Of a stretch of 64,000 nucleotides of DNA, positions 43,652 through 52,662 are shown in pieces. The notes beneath the pieces are model-generated. The model had not been told where the DNA came from, made no database searches, and was given only the letters and a program-made list of their open reading frames with translations. Numbering within the stretch: the stretch's first letter is position 1; every line of letters starts with the position of its first letter. A program made the translations under genes and the position numbers. The stretch covers positions 146,659-210,658 of the forward strand of contig NZ_JAIEUL010000005.1 of the NCBI RefSeq assembly GCF_019599185.1, in the 5' to 3' direction. The DNA is from Cryobacterium inferilacus. GTDB taxonomy: Bacteria > Actinomycetota > Actinomycetes > Actinomycetales > Microbacteriaceae.

Positions 43652-44347
43652 GTGAATTCCAGAGCGGCGACAGTGCCAGGCCACGAGCGTCCCGGCACTG
43701 TGCGTCAGGTGGTCGGCGTGCTGCGCATCCTGCTGGCCGTTCTCGTGCTGGCGGCCATCGTCACCCAGATCACCGATCAGCTCCTCAATGACGCCTTCGA
43801 CCCCGCGGGCTACTTCGGCTACTTCACCATCCAGTCCAGCCTGATGAATGTGGTGGTGTTGTCCGTTGGCGGGGTGCTGGCCCTGCGGCTGGCCGCCGAG
43901 CCTGAGCTGCTGGCGCGCGTACGGATGTCGACGCTGTCGTATGCCGTGATCACCGGCGTCGTCTACAACCTGCTGCTGCGCGGGCTGCCCGCCGACGGCA
44001 GTTTTGTGGGCATCAGCTGGCCCAACGAGGTTCTGCACGTGTGGGCACCTGCCCTGATCGTGCTCGACTGGCTGCTGGCGCCCGGCCGGCCCGCGCTGGC
44101 CTGGAAGCGAATCTGGTTCGCTCTGGTCTACCCGCTCGCCTGGCTGGCCTACGCCCTGCTCCGCGGCACGTTCACCGACTGGTGGACCTACCCGTTCCTC
44201 AACCCCGGTGAGCCCGGCGGGTGGCCGTCGGTGCTGATCTACATCGTCATCATCGCCGTCACGATCATCGCGATCTCGGCCGCGGCGATCGGCCTGAGCC
44301 GGATCGGGCGCCGCGACTCCGTGGCGGTCGCCGTCGACCCGGCCTAA
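43652..44347 (+). CDS. Pr6Pr family six-TM membrane protein
   Basis: The 231-residue protein has six TM helices with the Pr6Pr/FAR-17a-like pattern. Segments are FGYFTIQSSLMNVVVL, ITGVVYNLLLRG, NEVLHVWAPALIVLDWLL and a YPLAWLAYALLRG loop. The family is related to androgen-induced/rhodopsin-like hydrolase folds; the bacterial role is unknown. The conserved N and H residues expected for the family are present. GTG 43652 is supported by its -10 element. Confidence 0.82.
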   Translation: MNSRAATVPGHERPGTVRQVVGVLRILLAVLVLAAIVTQITDQLLNDAFDPAGYFGYFTIQSSLMNVVVLSVGGVLALRLAAEPELLARVRMSTLSYAVITGVVYNLLLRGLPADGSFVGISWPNEVLHVWAPALIVLDWLLAPGRPALAWKRIWFALVYPLAWLAYALLRGTFTDWWTYPFLNPGEPGGWPSVLIYIVIIAVTIIAISAAAIGLSRIGRRDSVAVAVDPA

Positions 44348-44350
44348 GCA

Positions 44351-44704
44351 TCAGCGCGTCAGCACCAGTCGACGTTCGCGCAGGGCGAGGAAGAGCGGAA
44401 ACGCGAACGCGAAGGCCGTGACCAGCCCGAGCAACACATAGGCCCAGCCGAACCGCATGCCGAGCCGGCGTGCCTCGACGATGATCAGGATGCTGCCGGC
44501 GATCGCCGCGACCAGCAGATCGGTGGTGAGCGAGGAGACGGCCGGACCACTCATGGTCCAGTCGGCGATGAAGTTGTCGGCCGCGATGATCGCCTGGATG
44601 TTCCAGGTCCACGTGCCGATCAGGCCCACGATGGCCAGGGCCAGGTAGACGAAGACGAGGGTGGTCCAGCCCGCCGCTGCGGGTCGTGCGTCTGATGTGC
44701 TCAT
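44351..44704 (-). CDS. DUF2834 membrane protein
   Basis: The 117-residue protein has three TM helices and the DUF2834 features W.WNIQAIIAADNF, SGPAVSSLTTDLLVAA and IIVEARRLGM. The function is unknown. ATG 44704 (MSTSDARP) is chosen; ATG 44710 is 6 bases upstream. It is convergent with the Pr6Pr gene (3-base gap). Confidence 0.8.
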   Translation of the reverse strand: MSTSDARPAAAGWTTLVFVYLALAIVGLIGTWTWNIQAIIAADNFIADWTMSGPAVSSLTTDLLVAAIAGSILIIVEARRLGMRFGWAYVLLGLVTAFAFAFPLFLALRERRLVLTR

Positions 44705-44731
44705 GCACACAGTGTGCCGTGATCGGGCGCG

Positions 44732-45988
44732 TCAGCCGACCGGGCCGGCGATGAGGGTCGCGGCGGCGCTGTGCGTGCCGCCGGCCGCGTCGGTCCAGTC
44801 GATGGTCACCGTGTCGCCGGGTTCGTAGCCGGCCAGGGTGGCCGAGAGGGCGCCGGCGGTGGCGACGGTCGTGCCGTCGACGGCGGTGATGGTGTCGCCG
44901 GCGGCGAGGCCGATGGCCTCCGCGGGCGTGTCGGCGATGACGCCGGCGACGCTTGCGGCATCCGTGCCGGTGCCTGTGCTTGTGCTTGTGCTTGTGGTTG
45001 CGCTTGAGCCGCCCAGGCCGATGCCGAGGAAGGCGGGGTACCCCACCGAGATGGTGTCGGTGTCCTCGCCGGTGGCGGCGGCCGCCTCGATGGCGTCGAC
45101 GATGGCGAGGGCGTCTTCGATCGGGATGGCGTAGCCGGTGATGTCTGTGGTGCCCGAGGAGGCCGCGGTGTTCACGCCGATCACCTCGCCGTCGGCGTCG
45201 AAGAGCGGCCCGCCGGATTCGCCGGACTGGATGTCGGCGTCGACCTCGATCAGCCCGATGAGGTCCTCGGCGTCGGAACCGTCGGCGTTCTGCGCGGTGA
45301 TCTGCTGCTCGAGGTCGAGCACGGTGCCGGCCGCGGCGGTGAGGGTGCCGGTGCCGTTGGCGTTGCCGACCCCGGTGACGGTATCGCCGATCGTGACGAC
45401 TCCGGTGCTGTCCAGGTCGGCGACGGCGAGGCCGCTGGCGTCGACGAGTTCGAGGACCGCGAGGTCCTCGGTGGCGCTGGTGCCCACCACCTCGGCGGTG
45501 TACTCGGCGCCGGTGGAGACGACGGTGACCGTGATGCTGGTGGCGCCCTCGACGACGTGGTTGTTGGTGAGGATGCGCCCGTCACTGGTCAGGACGATCC
45601 CGGTACCGGCGGCAGCGGCGCTCTCGTAACTCAGCACCGTGTCGATCACGACCACGCCCACGGATTGGTCGGCCGTGGCCGCGGTGGTGTCCAGGGTGGA
45701 GTCGACGCTGGAGTCGAGGGTGGAGTCGAGGCTGGTCGAGCCGGACTCGGTGCCGCCGGTCGCGGCGGGCGGCCCGCCGAACGACCGGCCGTCCGGAATG
45801 CTCGTGCTGGTGTCGGCCTGCGTGCTCGCCGCCGCGACCTGGTTCTCCACGGCCCGGGTGGCCGCGAACAGGCCGGTGCCGGCCGAGCCCACGACCAGGG
45901 CGGCGGCGAGCCCCATGGCCACGACGTCACCGGTGCGCCAGCGGGGGCGGTGGGTGTGCGGGGGTGTCTCTGGGGTGGTGTCGCTCAT
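44732..45988 (-). CDS. HtrA/DegP-like S1C serine protease with PDZ domain
   Basis: The 418-residue protein has one N-terminal TM segment, an Asp/Ser/Thr-rich linker, a trypsin-fold protease and a C-terminal PDZ domain. His in NNHVV, Asp in EDLAVL and Ser in QSGESGGPL form the triad. It should act outside the membrane in protein quality control. The linker has LDST/VDST repeats, and a TSTSTSTGTGTD stretch at the protease-PDZ junction comes from a hexamer repeat (about 44970-45003). The mature protein is unusually poor in Lys/Arg. AAAGGAC precedes the ATG. Confidence 0.9.
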   Translation of the reverse strand: MSDTTPETPPHTHRPRWRTGDVVAMGLAAALVVGSAGTGLFAATRAVENQVAAASTQADTSTSIPDGRSFGGPPAATGGTESGSTSLDSTLDSSVDSTLDTTAATADQSVGVVVIDTVLSYESAAAAGTGIVLTSDGRILTNNHVVEGATSITVTVVSTGAEYTAEVVGTSATEDLAVLELVDASGLAVADLDSTGVVTIGDTVTGVGNANGTGTLTAAAGTVLDLEQQITAQNADGSDAEDLIGLIEVDADIQSGESGGPLFDADGEVIGVNTAASSGTTDITGYAIPIEDALAIVDAIEAAAATGEDTDTISVGYPAFLGIGLGGSSATTSTSTSTGTGTDAASVAGVIADTPAEAIGLAAGDTITAVDGTTVATAGALSATLAGYEPGDTVTIDWTDAAGGTHSAAATLIAGPVG

Positions 45989-46064
45989 GCTCGGTGTCCT
46001 TTCCTCTGCGACCGGGGAACCGTTCGCGTCTGGAATCAGACAAGCCGTCGACGCTATGCGCGAG

Positions 46065-49000
46065 CTATGAGCCGACCAAGGATGGCCTGTTGATGTCGCT
46101 GGTGATCTCGCTGTGGCCCTGCGGCGTCACCCGGATCTGCAGCTTCGCCGGGATCTGTTCCTTCATCGATTCGACGTGGCTGATCAGCCCGATGGTGCGC
46201 CCGCCGGCGCGCAGGCTGTCCAGGGTGCTCATGGCCGTTTCGAGCGTTTCGGCGTCGAGCGAGCCGAAGCCCTCGTCCACAAAGAGGGTGTCCAGCGCGA
46301 TGCCGCCGGCCTGGTTGGAGACCACCTCGGCCAGCCCGAGTGCGAGGGCCAGCGACGCCAGGAAGGTCTCCCCGCCGGACAGCGAGTGCGTGGCCCTCGC
46401 CCGGCCGGTGTGTTCGTCGCGGATCGCGAGCCCGAGCCCGGCCTGGCTGCCGCGGTACTGCAGGGCGTCGTCGTGCTCGAGGGTGTACCGGCCGCCGGTC
46501 ATGGTGCGCAACCGGTTGTTCGCCGCGGCGATGATCTCCTCCAACTGGGCGGCGAGCACGTAGGTCTCCAGCTTCATCCGCTTGGTGTTGGGGTCGTCGC
46601 CGTGCACCACCGCGGCCAGCTGCCGCACCTGGTCAGAGGTGGCGAGTAGGTCGGCGGCGAGAGCGAACCGGGCCCGAGCATCCGCCACCAGCGCGGTGAG
46701 GGCGGCGGTACGTTCGCGGAGCGCCTCGCGGCGGGCCAGGGCCGCGTCGCGCACGCCGGCGGCGGTATCGCGGGCGAGCCGGGCAGGGGCGAGGTCGACG
46801 GGGTCGTGCGGCAGCCCGGCCAGGGCCGGTTCGGCGAGCACGCTGCGGGCGCCGGCGAGGGCGTCATCGTGGGCACGGATGGCGGCCAGGCCGGACTGCA
46901 CCTCGGCCGGAGTGAGCCGGGCGGCGACGGCCGCGGCCTCGTCGGCGAAGCCCTCCTCGGTGAGCTGCAGGGCGAGCGCGGCGGCGGCAGCTTGCGCCGT
47001 GCGCAGGGCGGCGGCGTGCCGGGTGACGGCCTCGGCCAACGCCCTGGCGGCATCGAGTTCGGTCTGCAGGCGCTGCGCCCGCTCGGTGACGCTGCCGAAG
47101 CCGGAGGACTGAGCCTGCACCCGGCTGACGATGCCCGCGCGCTCGGTGCGGTGCTCGGCCAGCTGCACGGCGGCCTCGTCCCTGGCGAGCTGCAGCGGGG
47201 CGAGCGCGGCCTGGGCCTCGGCCTGGTCGGCCCGCAGGCGGTGCAGTTCGGCCTCGAGGGCTGGCACCCTGGCGCGCTGTGCGGCGGCGGCGGCCAGCGC
47301 CTGCTCGGCCTCGGTGACGTCGCTGGCCAGATCGTCGCTGTGGCCGGCGCCGGCACGGGTGCGTGCGGCGGTGAGCAGCGTGGCGACACGCTGGCTGTCG
47401 GCGCGGGCGGTATCCACGGCCTTCTGCCGGCGCGCGATCCGCTGCCGGGCAGCGTCGAGGTCGGCCTCGGTGACGGTGGCGGTGTCGCCGGTCATGGGCC
47501 TCGGGTGCTCGGTGGCTCCGCAGACCGCGCAGGGGCTGCCGTCCACGAGTTCGGCGGCGAGTTCGACGGCGAAGCCGCCGAGACGGGCGTCCACGAGCTC
47601 CTGGTACTCCACCGCCGCCGCGGTGTTCGCGGCCACGGCCTCCCGCTCGGCACGGTGCACGCCCACCAGTTCGGTGTCCAGCCTGGCCACATCGTCGGCG
47701 GCGGCCAGCGCCGCTGTGGCCCGGGCCAGGGCGGCCTCCGCCTCCGGCGCACGGGCGGCGCCGAGGGTGGCCTCGCCGAGGGCGTCGGCCGCCGCGTCGA
47801 TGCGTTCGGGCAGGGCGAGCAGCAGCAGCCGGGCGATGTCGAGCGCTTGCACGGCGTCGGCGGAGCGGGCGGACACCGCCTCGATCGTCTCGTCGAGCTC
47901 GGGCAGCCGGCGTTCCTCTGCCAGCACGTCGTCGAGGCTGCCGAGCTGGCGCAGCCTGTCGTCGATGACCGCGGCCAACCGGGACTGATCGGCCAGCATG
48001 GCGGCAACGTCGAGGTTGGAGTCGAGGGCGGAGTCGCTGGGTGCGAGTTCCTGCCAGGCGGCACCGGCGGTGGCCACGGCGGCCTCGGCGGCCAGTGCGG
48101 CCGCGTCGGCCTCGGTGCGCGCCCGCACCTGCGGCCAGACCCGGGCGGCGTGCTCCGCCAGGCTGAGCTCGCGGCGCAGGGTCGACATCCGCTCGCCCTG
48201 CTCGTCGAGGGCGGTGAGCGACGCGGCGGCGGCGTCACGGCGGTCCTGACGGCGGCGCAGGTCTTCGGCAGTTTCGCAGTCCTGGGTGGCGGCGACCAGT
48301 GCGGCGGATGCCGCGTCGGCACGCTGCGTGGCGACGGCCAGGCGGTCGTCGAGGGTGGTGAGGGCCGCGTCGAACCAGCGCAGGTCGGGCTGGGCCGGGC
48401 TGTCGGGCTGAGCCGCCACCTCGCCGGTATCGCCGGTGTCGCTGGCGTCCTCTGCCCGCCAGAGTTGCCGCACCGCGGCCGCCACGATGCCGTCGATCTC
48501 GTGCCGCGCGAGCGACAGCTCGTCGTCGAGCACCTTGCGGCGGGCGAGCAGCTCGACCTCGAGCTGTTGAAACCGGAGGGTGCCGAACAGGGTGCGCAGC
48601 ACCGTGAGCCTGTCGTCGGTCTTGGCCAGCAGGAACCGTTGGAACCGGTTCTGGGCCAACAGGATCACCTGCAGGAACTGGTCCTGCTTGAGCGGCAGGA
48701 TGCGGCTGAGCTCATTGCCCACATCGACGGGGCGGGCGGCGACGCCGACCCAGGTGTCGGTGCTGGTGTCGAATTTCTCCAAGCGCGCATCCGGTTGCGC
48801 CGTGGTGGTGCCCACGCCGCGCTTCTTCGGCTTCTCGTAGCGCGGCGTGCGGTAGACCCGGTACGCCTCGTGGTGGAGGGTGAACTCGAGTTCGACGAAG
48901 CTCGGGTCGGCGGGGTCGCAGTGGTCGCTGCGCAGGCGCAGTTCGCTGCCGTCGAAGCGGGGCACCGAGCCGTAGAGGGCGAAGCAGATGGCGTCGAGAA

Positions 49001-49130
49001 TGCTGGACTTGCCCGCCCCGGTCTTGCCGGTGATGAGGAAGATGCCGTCGGCGTCGAAGCGGGTGAAGTCAACCCGCTGCTCGGTCTTGTACGGACCGAA
49101 GCCGGCGATGCGCAACCGGGTGATCTTCAC
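46065..49130 (-). CDS. sbcC: SbcC, Rad50-like exonuclease ATPase
   Basis: The 1021-residue protein has split SMC-type ATPase halves: Walker A ITGKTGAGKSSI at the N-terminus, and LSGGETFLASLALALG with LDTLFVDEGFGSLD at the C-terminus. Between them lie long Ala-rich coiled coils interrupted by a zinc hook at about residue 533 (PCAVCGA). With SbcD it forms a nuclease that cuts hairpins and blocked ends at replication forks. It is coupled to sbcD by ATGA (49127-49130). Hairpin-forming palindromes such as those found in this window are classical SbcCD substrates. Confidence 0.95.
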   Translation of the reverse strand: MKITRLRIAGFGPYKTEQRVDFTRFDADGIFLITGKTGAGKSSILDAICFALYGSVPRFDGSELRLRSDHCDPADPSFVELEFTLHHEAYRVYRTPRYEKPKKRGVGTTTAQPDARLEKFDTSTDTWVGVAARPVDVGNELSRILPLKQDQFLQVILLAQNRFQRFLLAKTDDRLTVLRTLFGTLRFQQLEVELLARRKVLDDELSLARHEIDGIVAAAVRQLWRAEDASDTGDTGEVAAQPDSPAQPDLRWFDAALTTLDDRLAVATQRADAASAALVAATQDCETAEDLRRRQDRRDAAAASLTALDEQGERMSTLRRELSLAEHAARVWPQVRARTEADAAALAAEAAVATAGAAWQELAPSDSALDSNLDVAAMLADQSRLAAVIDDRLRQLGSLDDVLAEERRLPELDETIEAVSARSADAVQALDIARLLLLALPERIDAAADALGEATLGAARAPEAEAALARATAALAAADDVARLDTELVGVHRAEREAVAANTAAAVEYQELVDARLGGFAVELAAELVDGSPCAVCGATEHPRPMTGDTATVTEADLDAARQRIARRQKAVDTARADSQRVATLLTAARTRAGAGHSDDLASDVTEAEQALAAAAAQRARVPALEAELHRLRADQAEAQAALAPLQLARDEAAVQLAEHRTERAGIVSRVQAQSSGFGSVTERAQRLQTELDAARALAEAVTRHAAALRTAQAAAAALALQLTEEGFADEAAAVAARLTPAEVQSGLAAIRAHDDALAGARSVLAEPALAGLPHDPVDLAPARLARDTAAGVRDAALARREALRERTAALTALVADARARFALAADLLATSDQVRQLAAVVHGDDPNTKRMKLETYVLAAQLEEIIAAANNRLRTMTGGRYTLEHDDALQYRGSQAGLGLAIRDEHTGRARATHSLSGGETFLASLALALGLAEVVSNQAGGIALDTLFVDEGFGSLDAETLETAMSTLDSLRAGGRTIGLISHVESMKEQIPAKLQIRVTPQGHSEITSDINRPSLVGS

Positions 49131-50269
49131 GACTCCGCCCCCGCCGTGCCCAGCACCTCGGCGACCAGGTCACGCTCGAACTCGCTCTGGCCCACACCGT
49201 TGCGCACGAACTCGAGGAACCCGGCCACGATCTCGGGGTCGCTCTTGTGTTTCACCCGGTCGGCGTAGCTGGCGACCTCCGCGGTGGCGGTGACGGCCGG
49301 GCGGTGCTCGAGGGCCACGCAGTGCGGGAAGCGCTCCTGCAGCGTGCGCATGCCGTCCAGCGGCCGCACCCGGTCGGTGAGCACGGCGGCGACCCAGTCC
49401 TGGGTGGCCACAGCGAATTCGTCGGCCTCGACCAGCCCGGCCAGCTCGCCGGTGAGCACGCTCAGGCGGCGGGGAACCGGCAGGTCCACCCACTCGACAT
49501 CGGCCAGACCGGCGGCGTCGAGGTTCACCAGCCAGGCCCCGCGCGGCTTGTCGGCCTCGGCGAAGGAGTAGTGCAGCGGTGCACCGGAGTAGCGCACCCG
49601 GTCGGTGAGCCGGGCGCGGCCGTGGATGTGGCCGAGGGCCACATAGTCCGGTCCGTCGAAGACGCTCGCCGGCACCAGGTCGAGACCGCCGGCCGAGATG
49701 TCGCGCTCCACGTCGCTCGCGGTCACGCCGGCGGCGAAGCAGTGCGAGAGCACCACCGACCGGCCGCCACGCTCGGCGAGGTCGGCGCGCACCTGACGCA
49801 TGGCCAGACCCAACACCTGTTCGTGGGTCTTGAGGAGCTCGTCGGGGTAGTGGTGGCGCACGAGCGCCGGCTCCAGGAAGGGGATGCCGTAGAAGTGCAC
49901 CGGGCCGTGCTCATCGTCGATGGTGATCGGGGTGCGGTACTGGTCGAACCCGGTCACGACGTGGATGCCGGCCAGGCCCGCCCACTCCGACTGGAAGCCG
50001 AGCCGGGTGGCGGAATCGTGGTTGCCGCTGGTCATGACGACCCGGGCGCCGGTGGCGTGCAGGCGGGACAGGGTGCCGCTGAGCAGGGCATAGCTGTCGG
50101 CCGACGGGGCGGCGGAATCGAAGATGTCACCCGCGACCGCGACCACGTCGACGCGGCGCTCACGCACGACCTCCACCAGCGCCTCGAGGACGAGTGCCAG
50201 GTGGTCGAGGGTCTGATGGGTGTGGAAGGTGCGCCCGATATGCCAGTCACTCGTGTGCAGGATCTTCAT
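49127..50269 (-). CDS. sbcD: SbcD, Mre11-like nuclease
   Basis: The 380-residue protein has the calcineurin-like phosphoesterase motifs of Mre11/SbcD: TSDWHIGR, AGDIFDSAAPS, TSGNHDSATRLGF, and HGRARLTDRVRYSGAPLHYSF in the capping part. It supplies the exo/endonuclease active site of SbcCD. ATG 50269 (MKILHTSDW) starts directly at the first motif; ATG 50293 would add eight residues. It heads the minus-strand sbcD-sbcC pair, with the HtrA-like gene 76 bases further on. Confidence 0.95.
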   Translation of the reverse strand: MKILHTSDWHIGRTFHTHQTLDHLALVLEALVEVVRERRVDVVAVAGDIFDSAAPSADSYALLSGTLSRLHATGARVVMTSGNHDSATRLGFQSEWAGLAGIHVVTGFDQYRTPITIDDEHGPVHFYGIPFLEPALVRHHYPDELLKTHEQVLGLAMRQVRADLAERGGRSVVLSHCFAAGVTASDVERDISAGGLDLVPASVFDGPDYVALGHIHGRARLTDRVRYSGAPLHYSFAEADKPRGAWLVNLDAAGLADVEWVDLPVPRRLSVLTGELAGLVEADEFAVATQDWVAAVLTDRVRPLDGMRTLQERFPHCVALEHRPAVTATAEVASYADRVKHKSDPEIVAGFLEFVRNGVGQSEFERDLVAEVLGTAGAES

Positions 50270-50380
50270 GTCTCTCACGCTACCGTTGGCCACCGACAGA
50301 GCCCGGGCGGCCGGCGCGCGTGTACATTCCCCGTCGTAGCGCGTCCATCAGAACGCACCCGACGAATGTGAGGTAGCACC

Positions 50381-51118
50381 ATGGCACGTGTCAGCGGAAA
50401 AGTCGCACTCATCAGTGGCGGAGCCAGGGGGCTCGGGGCCGCCATGGCCCGGCGCCTGGTCGAGGAGGGCGCTCGGGTCGTGATCGGGGACGTGCTTGAC
50501 GACGAGGGCAGAGCACTCGCGGCCGACCTCGGCGACGCCGGCCGGTACGTGCACCTCGATGTGACCGACCCGGCGGAGTGGGAGGCAGCCGTGGCCCTGG
50601 CCGTGGCCGACTTCGGCGGCCTCGACGTGCTCGTGAACAACGCCGGGATCGTGAATTTCGGCCCCATCGAGGAGTACACCCTGGACCAGTGGAACACCAT
50701 CATCGCGATCAACCTCACCGGGGTGTTCCTCGGCATCAAGGCCGCCGTGCCGGCGATCATCCGCTCGTCGGCGGGGTCGATCATCAACGTGTCGTCGACC
50801 GCCGGCCTGCAGGGGTACGAGGCGCTGCCCGGTTACGTGGCGGCGAAGTTCGGCGTGCGCGGGCTCACCAAGGCCGTGGCGCTGGACCTCGGCAAGTACA
50901 ACGTGCGGGTCAATTCGGTGCATCCCGGTGCCATCGCCACCCCGATGACCGCCGGGCTGGACCTGCCGCAGAACCACGTGGCCCTGCACCGGATCGGCCA
51001 GGCCGTCGAGGTGGCGAACCTGGTGCTGTTCCTGGCCAGCGACGAATCAAGCTTCTCCACCGGCGCCGAGTTCCTCACCGACGGCGGCGAGCTGAGCGGC
51101 CTGTCGCACTATCAGTAG
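50381..51118 (+). CDS. Short-chain dehydrogenase/reductase (hydroxysteroid dehydrogenase-like)
   Basis: The 245-residue classical SDR has the cofactor motif SGGARGLGAA, NNAG, the catalytic Ser in NVSSTAG and YVAAK, and an Asp at the end of beta-2 (GDVLDDE) that favours NAD. It looks closest to 3-alpha/20-beta-hydroxysteroid dehydrogenase-like proteins, but the true substrate is unknown. GAGGT lies 7 bases before the ATG. It is divergent from sbcD. A palindromic repeat begins 22 bases after its stop. Confidence 0.9.
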   Translation: MARVSGKVALISGGARGLGAAMARRLVEEGARVVIGDVLDDEGRALAADLGDAGRYVHLDVTDPAEWEAAVALAVADFGGLDVLVNNAGIVNFGPIEEYTLDQWNTIIAINLTGVFLGIKAAVPAIIRSSAGSIINVSSTAGLQGYEALPGYVAAKFGVRGLTKAVALDLGKYNVRVNSVHPGAIATPMTAGLDLPQNHVALHRIGQAVEVANLVLFLASDESSFSTGAEFLTDGGELSGLSHYQ

Positions 51119-51140
51119 GGCCGTCAGGACCGAAAGTGCG

Positions 51141-51201
51141 CTCGTTTCCGGACATTGCACGGTGATTCCGTCCCAGCACTGTGCCTTTTCCGGAAATGAG
51201 C
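51141..51201 (-). repeat. 61-base imperfect palindrome, copy C
   Basis: The ends read CTCGTTTCCGGA and TCCGGAAATGAG, with inner GCAC and GTGC pairs. In reverse orientation it aligns without gaps to copy B (52496-52556) at about 40 of 61 positions. Its last base is the last base of the DUF559 stop codon. Confidence 0.85.
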
Positions 51202-52193
51202 TACCTGGGTGGTCGCGGCTGCCGAATTCGTGCGCCCCGGGCGCGCAGCCGGCGGGCGATCCGCGCCACCAGCGCGGCCGGGTCCTGCAGGTCGTCGTCG
51301 GTGAACTGCAGCAGCTGCCAGCCGTGGTCTTCGAGCCGGCCGATCCGACGGATGTCGGAGCGCCACTGTGCGCGATCGGTGCGGTGCTGGTCGCCCTGGT
51401 ACTCGACGAACAGCTTGTACTCGGGGTAGGCCAGGTCGCCCCTGCCCAGGAACCGGCCCTGGGGGTCGAACGCCCGGTAGTTGCACTCGGGCTCCGGCAG
51501 TCCGGCGAGCACGATGATCACCCGCAGCACCGACTCGCGCGGCGACTCCGAACGGGTGCGCAGTAGCGGGAGGGCGGCACGGGCGCGGGTCAGGCCGCTG
51601 CGGCTGGGGTAGCGCTCCACCGCATGAGCGAGCTCGCCGAGCGTGACGATCGGTGACTCCCAGTAGAGGAGGTAGTCCCCCACCGCGACGAGCTCGGCCA
51701 GGGTGAGCAGCGCGGCGAGGTCGAGCCAGGTGCGCGCCGGGCCGGTGAGCCGGAGTGGGCCCCGATCGACGAGGTCGTCGGGGTCGACCCGCAGGCTGTG
51801 GCCGACGATGTCGCGGGCGTCCATCGCCGAAGCCGGCGCCGGAATACCCACGTGCAGCGGGCGTAGCCGCGCCAGCCGGGTGGGCACGGGAAGTCCGAGC
51901 AGTAGCGCAGCGGTGGTGTGGGTGAAGAATGCCTCCCGCTTCATCCGCGCCAGGAGCGATCGGCAGAGGGCCTCCAGCTCCGCGCGGCGTACGGGACCCC
52001 CTCGCGCTCCAGGGGTGGCGGCTCTGCCACTGGCACCATCCGCTAGGTGCGGTACCGGAGTGCGGACGCCCCAGAACGGCCGCTGGAGGTCGCCGCTCCT
52101 CAGCCTCGAGCGGCCCACCCCTGCATCGAGGGCATCACCGACCCTGAACGGGCGGTCAGCCCATCCGTCGGGCAGCGGGATGCGTGAAGTCAC
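51201..52193 (-). CDS. AbiEi-like winged-helix plus DUF559 (Vsr-like) nuclease-type protein
   Basis: The 330-residue protein has an N-terminal region with LQRPFWGVRTP, which resembles the AbiEi antitoxin winged helix. The C-terminal DUF559 domain is related to Vsr/restriction endonuclease folds: LFVEYQGDQHR, D.RR.GRLEDHGWQLLQFTDDDL. The acidic and His residues expected in the active site (the Glu of VEYQG and the His of DQHR) are present. GTG 52193 is chosen; the frame runs on upstream through repeat DNA to 52715 but is not protein-like there. It is flanked by related 61-base palindromes in opposite orientation. Its function is not established. Confidence 0.85.
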   Translation of the reverse strand: MTSRIPLPDGWADRPFRVGDALDAGVGRSRLRSGDLQRPFWGVRTPVPHLADGASGRAATPGARGGPVRRAELEALCRSLLARMKREAFFTHTTAALLLGLPVPTRLARLRPLHVGIPAPASAMDARDIVGHSLRVDPDDLVDRGPLRLTGPARTWLDLAALLTLAELVAVGDYLLYWESPIVTLGELAHAVERYPSRSGLTRARAALPLLRTRSESPRESVLRVIIVLAGLPEPECNYRAFDPQGRFLGRGDLAYPEYKLFVEYQGDQHRTDRAQWRSDIRRIGRLEDHGWQLLQFTDDDLQDPAALVARIARRLRARGARIRQPRPPR

Positions 52194-52310
52194 CGAACGA
52201 GGGTGCCTCACCGCCCCGTTTTCGCGCTGAAGTTCTCCACAAGGCGAGCACGACTCCCCCGCGGGCCGCCCTGCCCAGCCCCGGGCCCCGCCGCGCGCGG
52301 CGCTACCGCG

Positions 52311-52383
52311 GCGGCCGGCAGCGTTCGTTGAGGAGAAAAGCACAGTCGCAGCGCCTTGTAACCCTGCGAAGTTCCGAAACGAG
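52311..52383 (+). repeat. 73-base direct repeat, copy A (61-base palindrome core 52323-52383)
   Basis: Copies A and B are identical at 65 of 73 positions, without gaps. The core belongs to the same family as copy C but lies in the opposite orientation. Confidence 0.95.
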
Positions 52384-52483
52384 GGGTGGGGAGCCACGAC
52401 CTGGTGGCGCCTTTGCGGAGCGAGGGCCGCTCGCGCCCCGCCCGCCTGACCGTCACCGCTGCGAGTCGCCCCCGCGGCGGCCG

Positions 52484-52556
52484 GCGGCCGGCAGCGCTCG
52501 TTTAGGAGAAAAGCACAGTCGCAGGGCCGTCCAACCGTGCGAAGTTCCGAAATGAG
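52484..52556 (+). repeat. 73-base direct repeat, copy B (61-base palindrome core 52496-52556)
   Basis: It has the same length and orientation as copy A. The ends (CTCGTTT and GAAATGAG) are partly complementary. Confidence 0.95.
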
Positions 52557-52633
52557 TACGCAACCGCGCACAGACGAAGCGCGGGGGTGCCCCGGGAACG
52601 TGCGGCAGGCATCCAGAGATCTTTGTTTATCTG

Positions 52634-52662
52634 CGTTTCTGTTTGACAAACAAAAAGAAACG
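52634..52662 (+). promoter_or_regulatory. Operator dyad of the fructose operon, overlapping the -35 box
   Basis: Arms 52634-52645 and 52651-52662 match at 11 of 12 positions around a 5-base centre. The dyad covers TTGACA, so a bound DeoR-type repressor would block RNA polymerase. Confidence 0.75.

Noticed and set aside
46806..49268. 820-codon open frame opposite sbcC
   Set aside because: Low-complexity Gly/Arg/Glu composition and full overlap with a well-supported SbcC.
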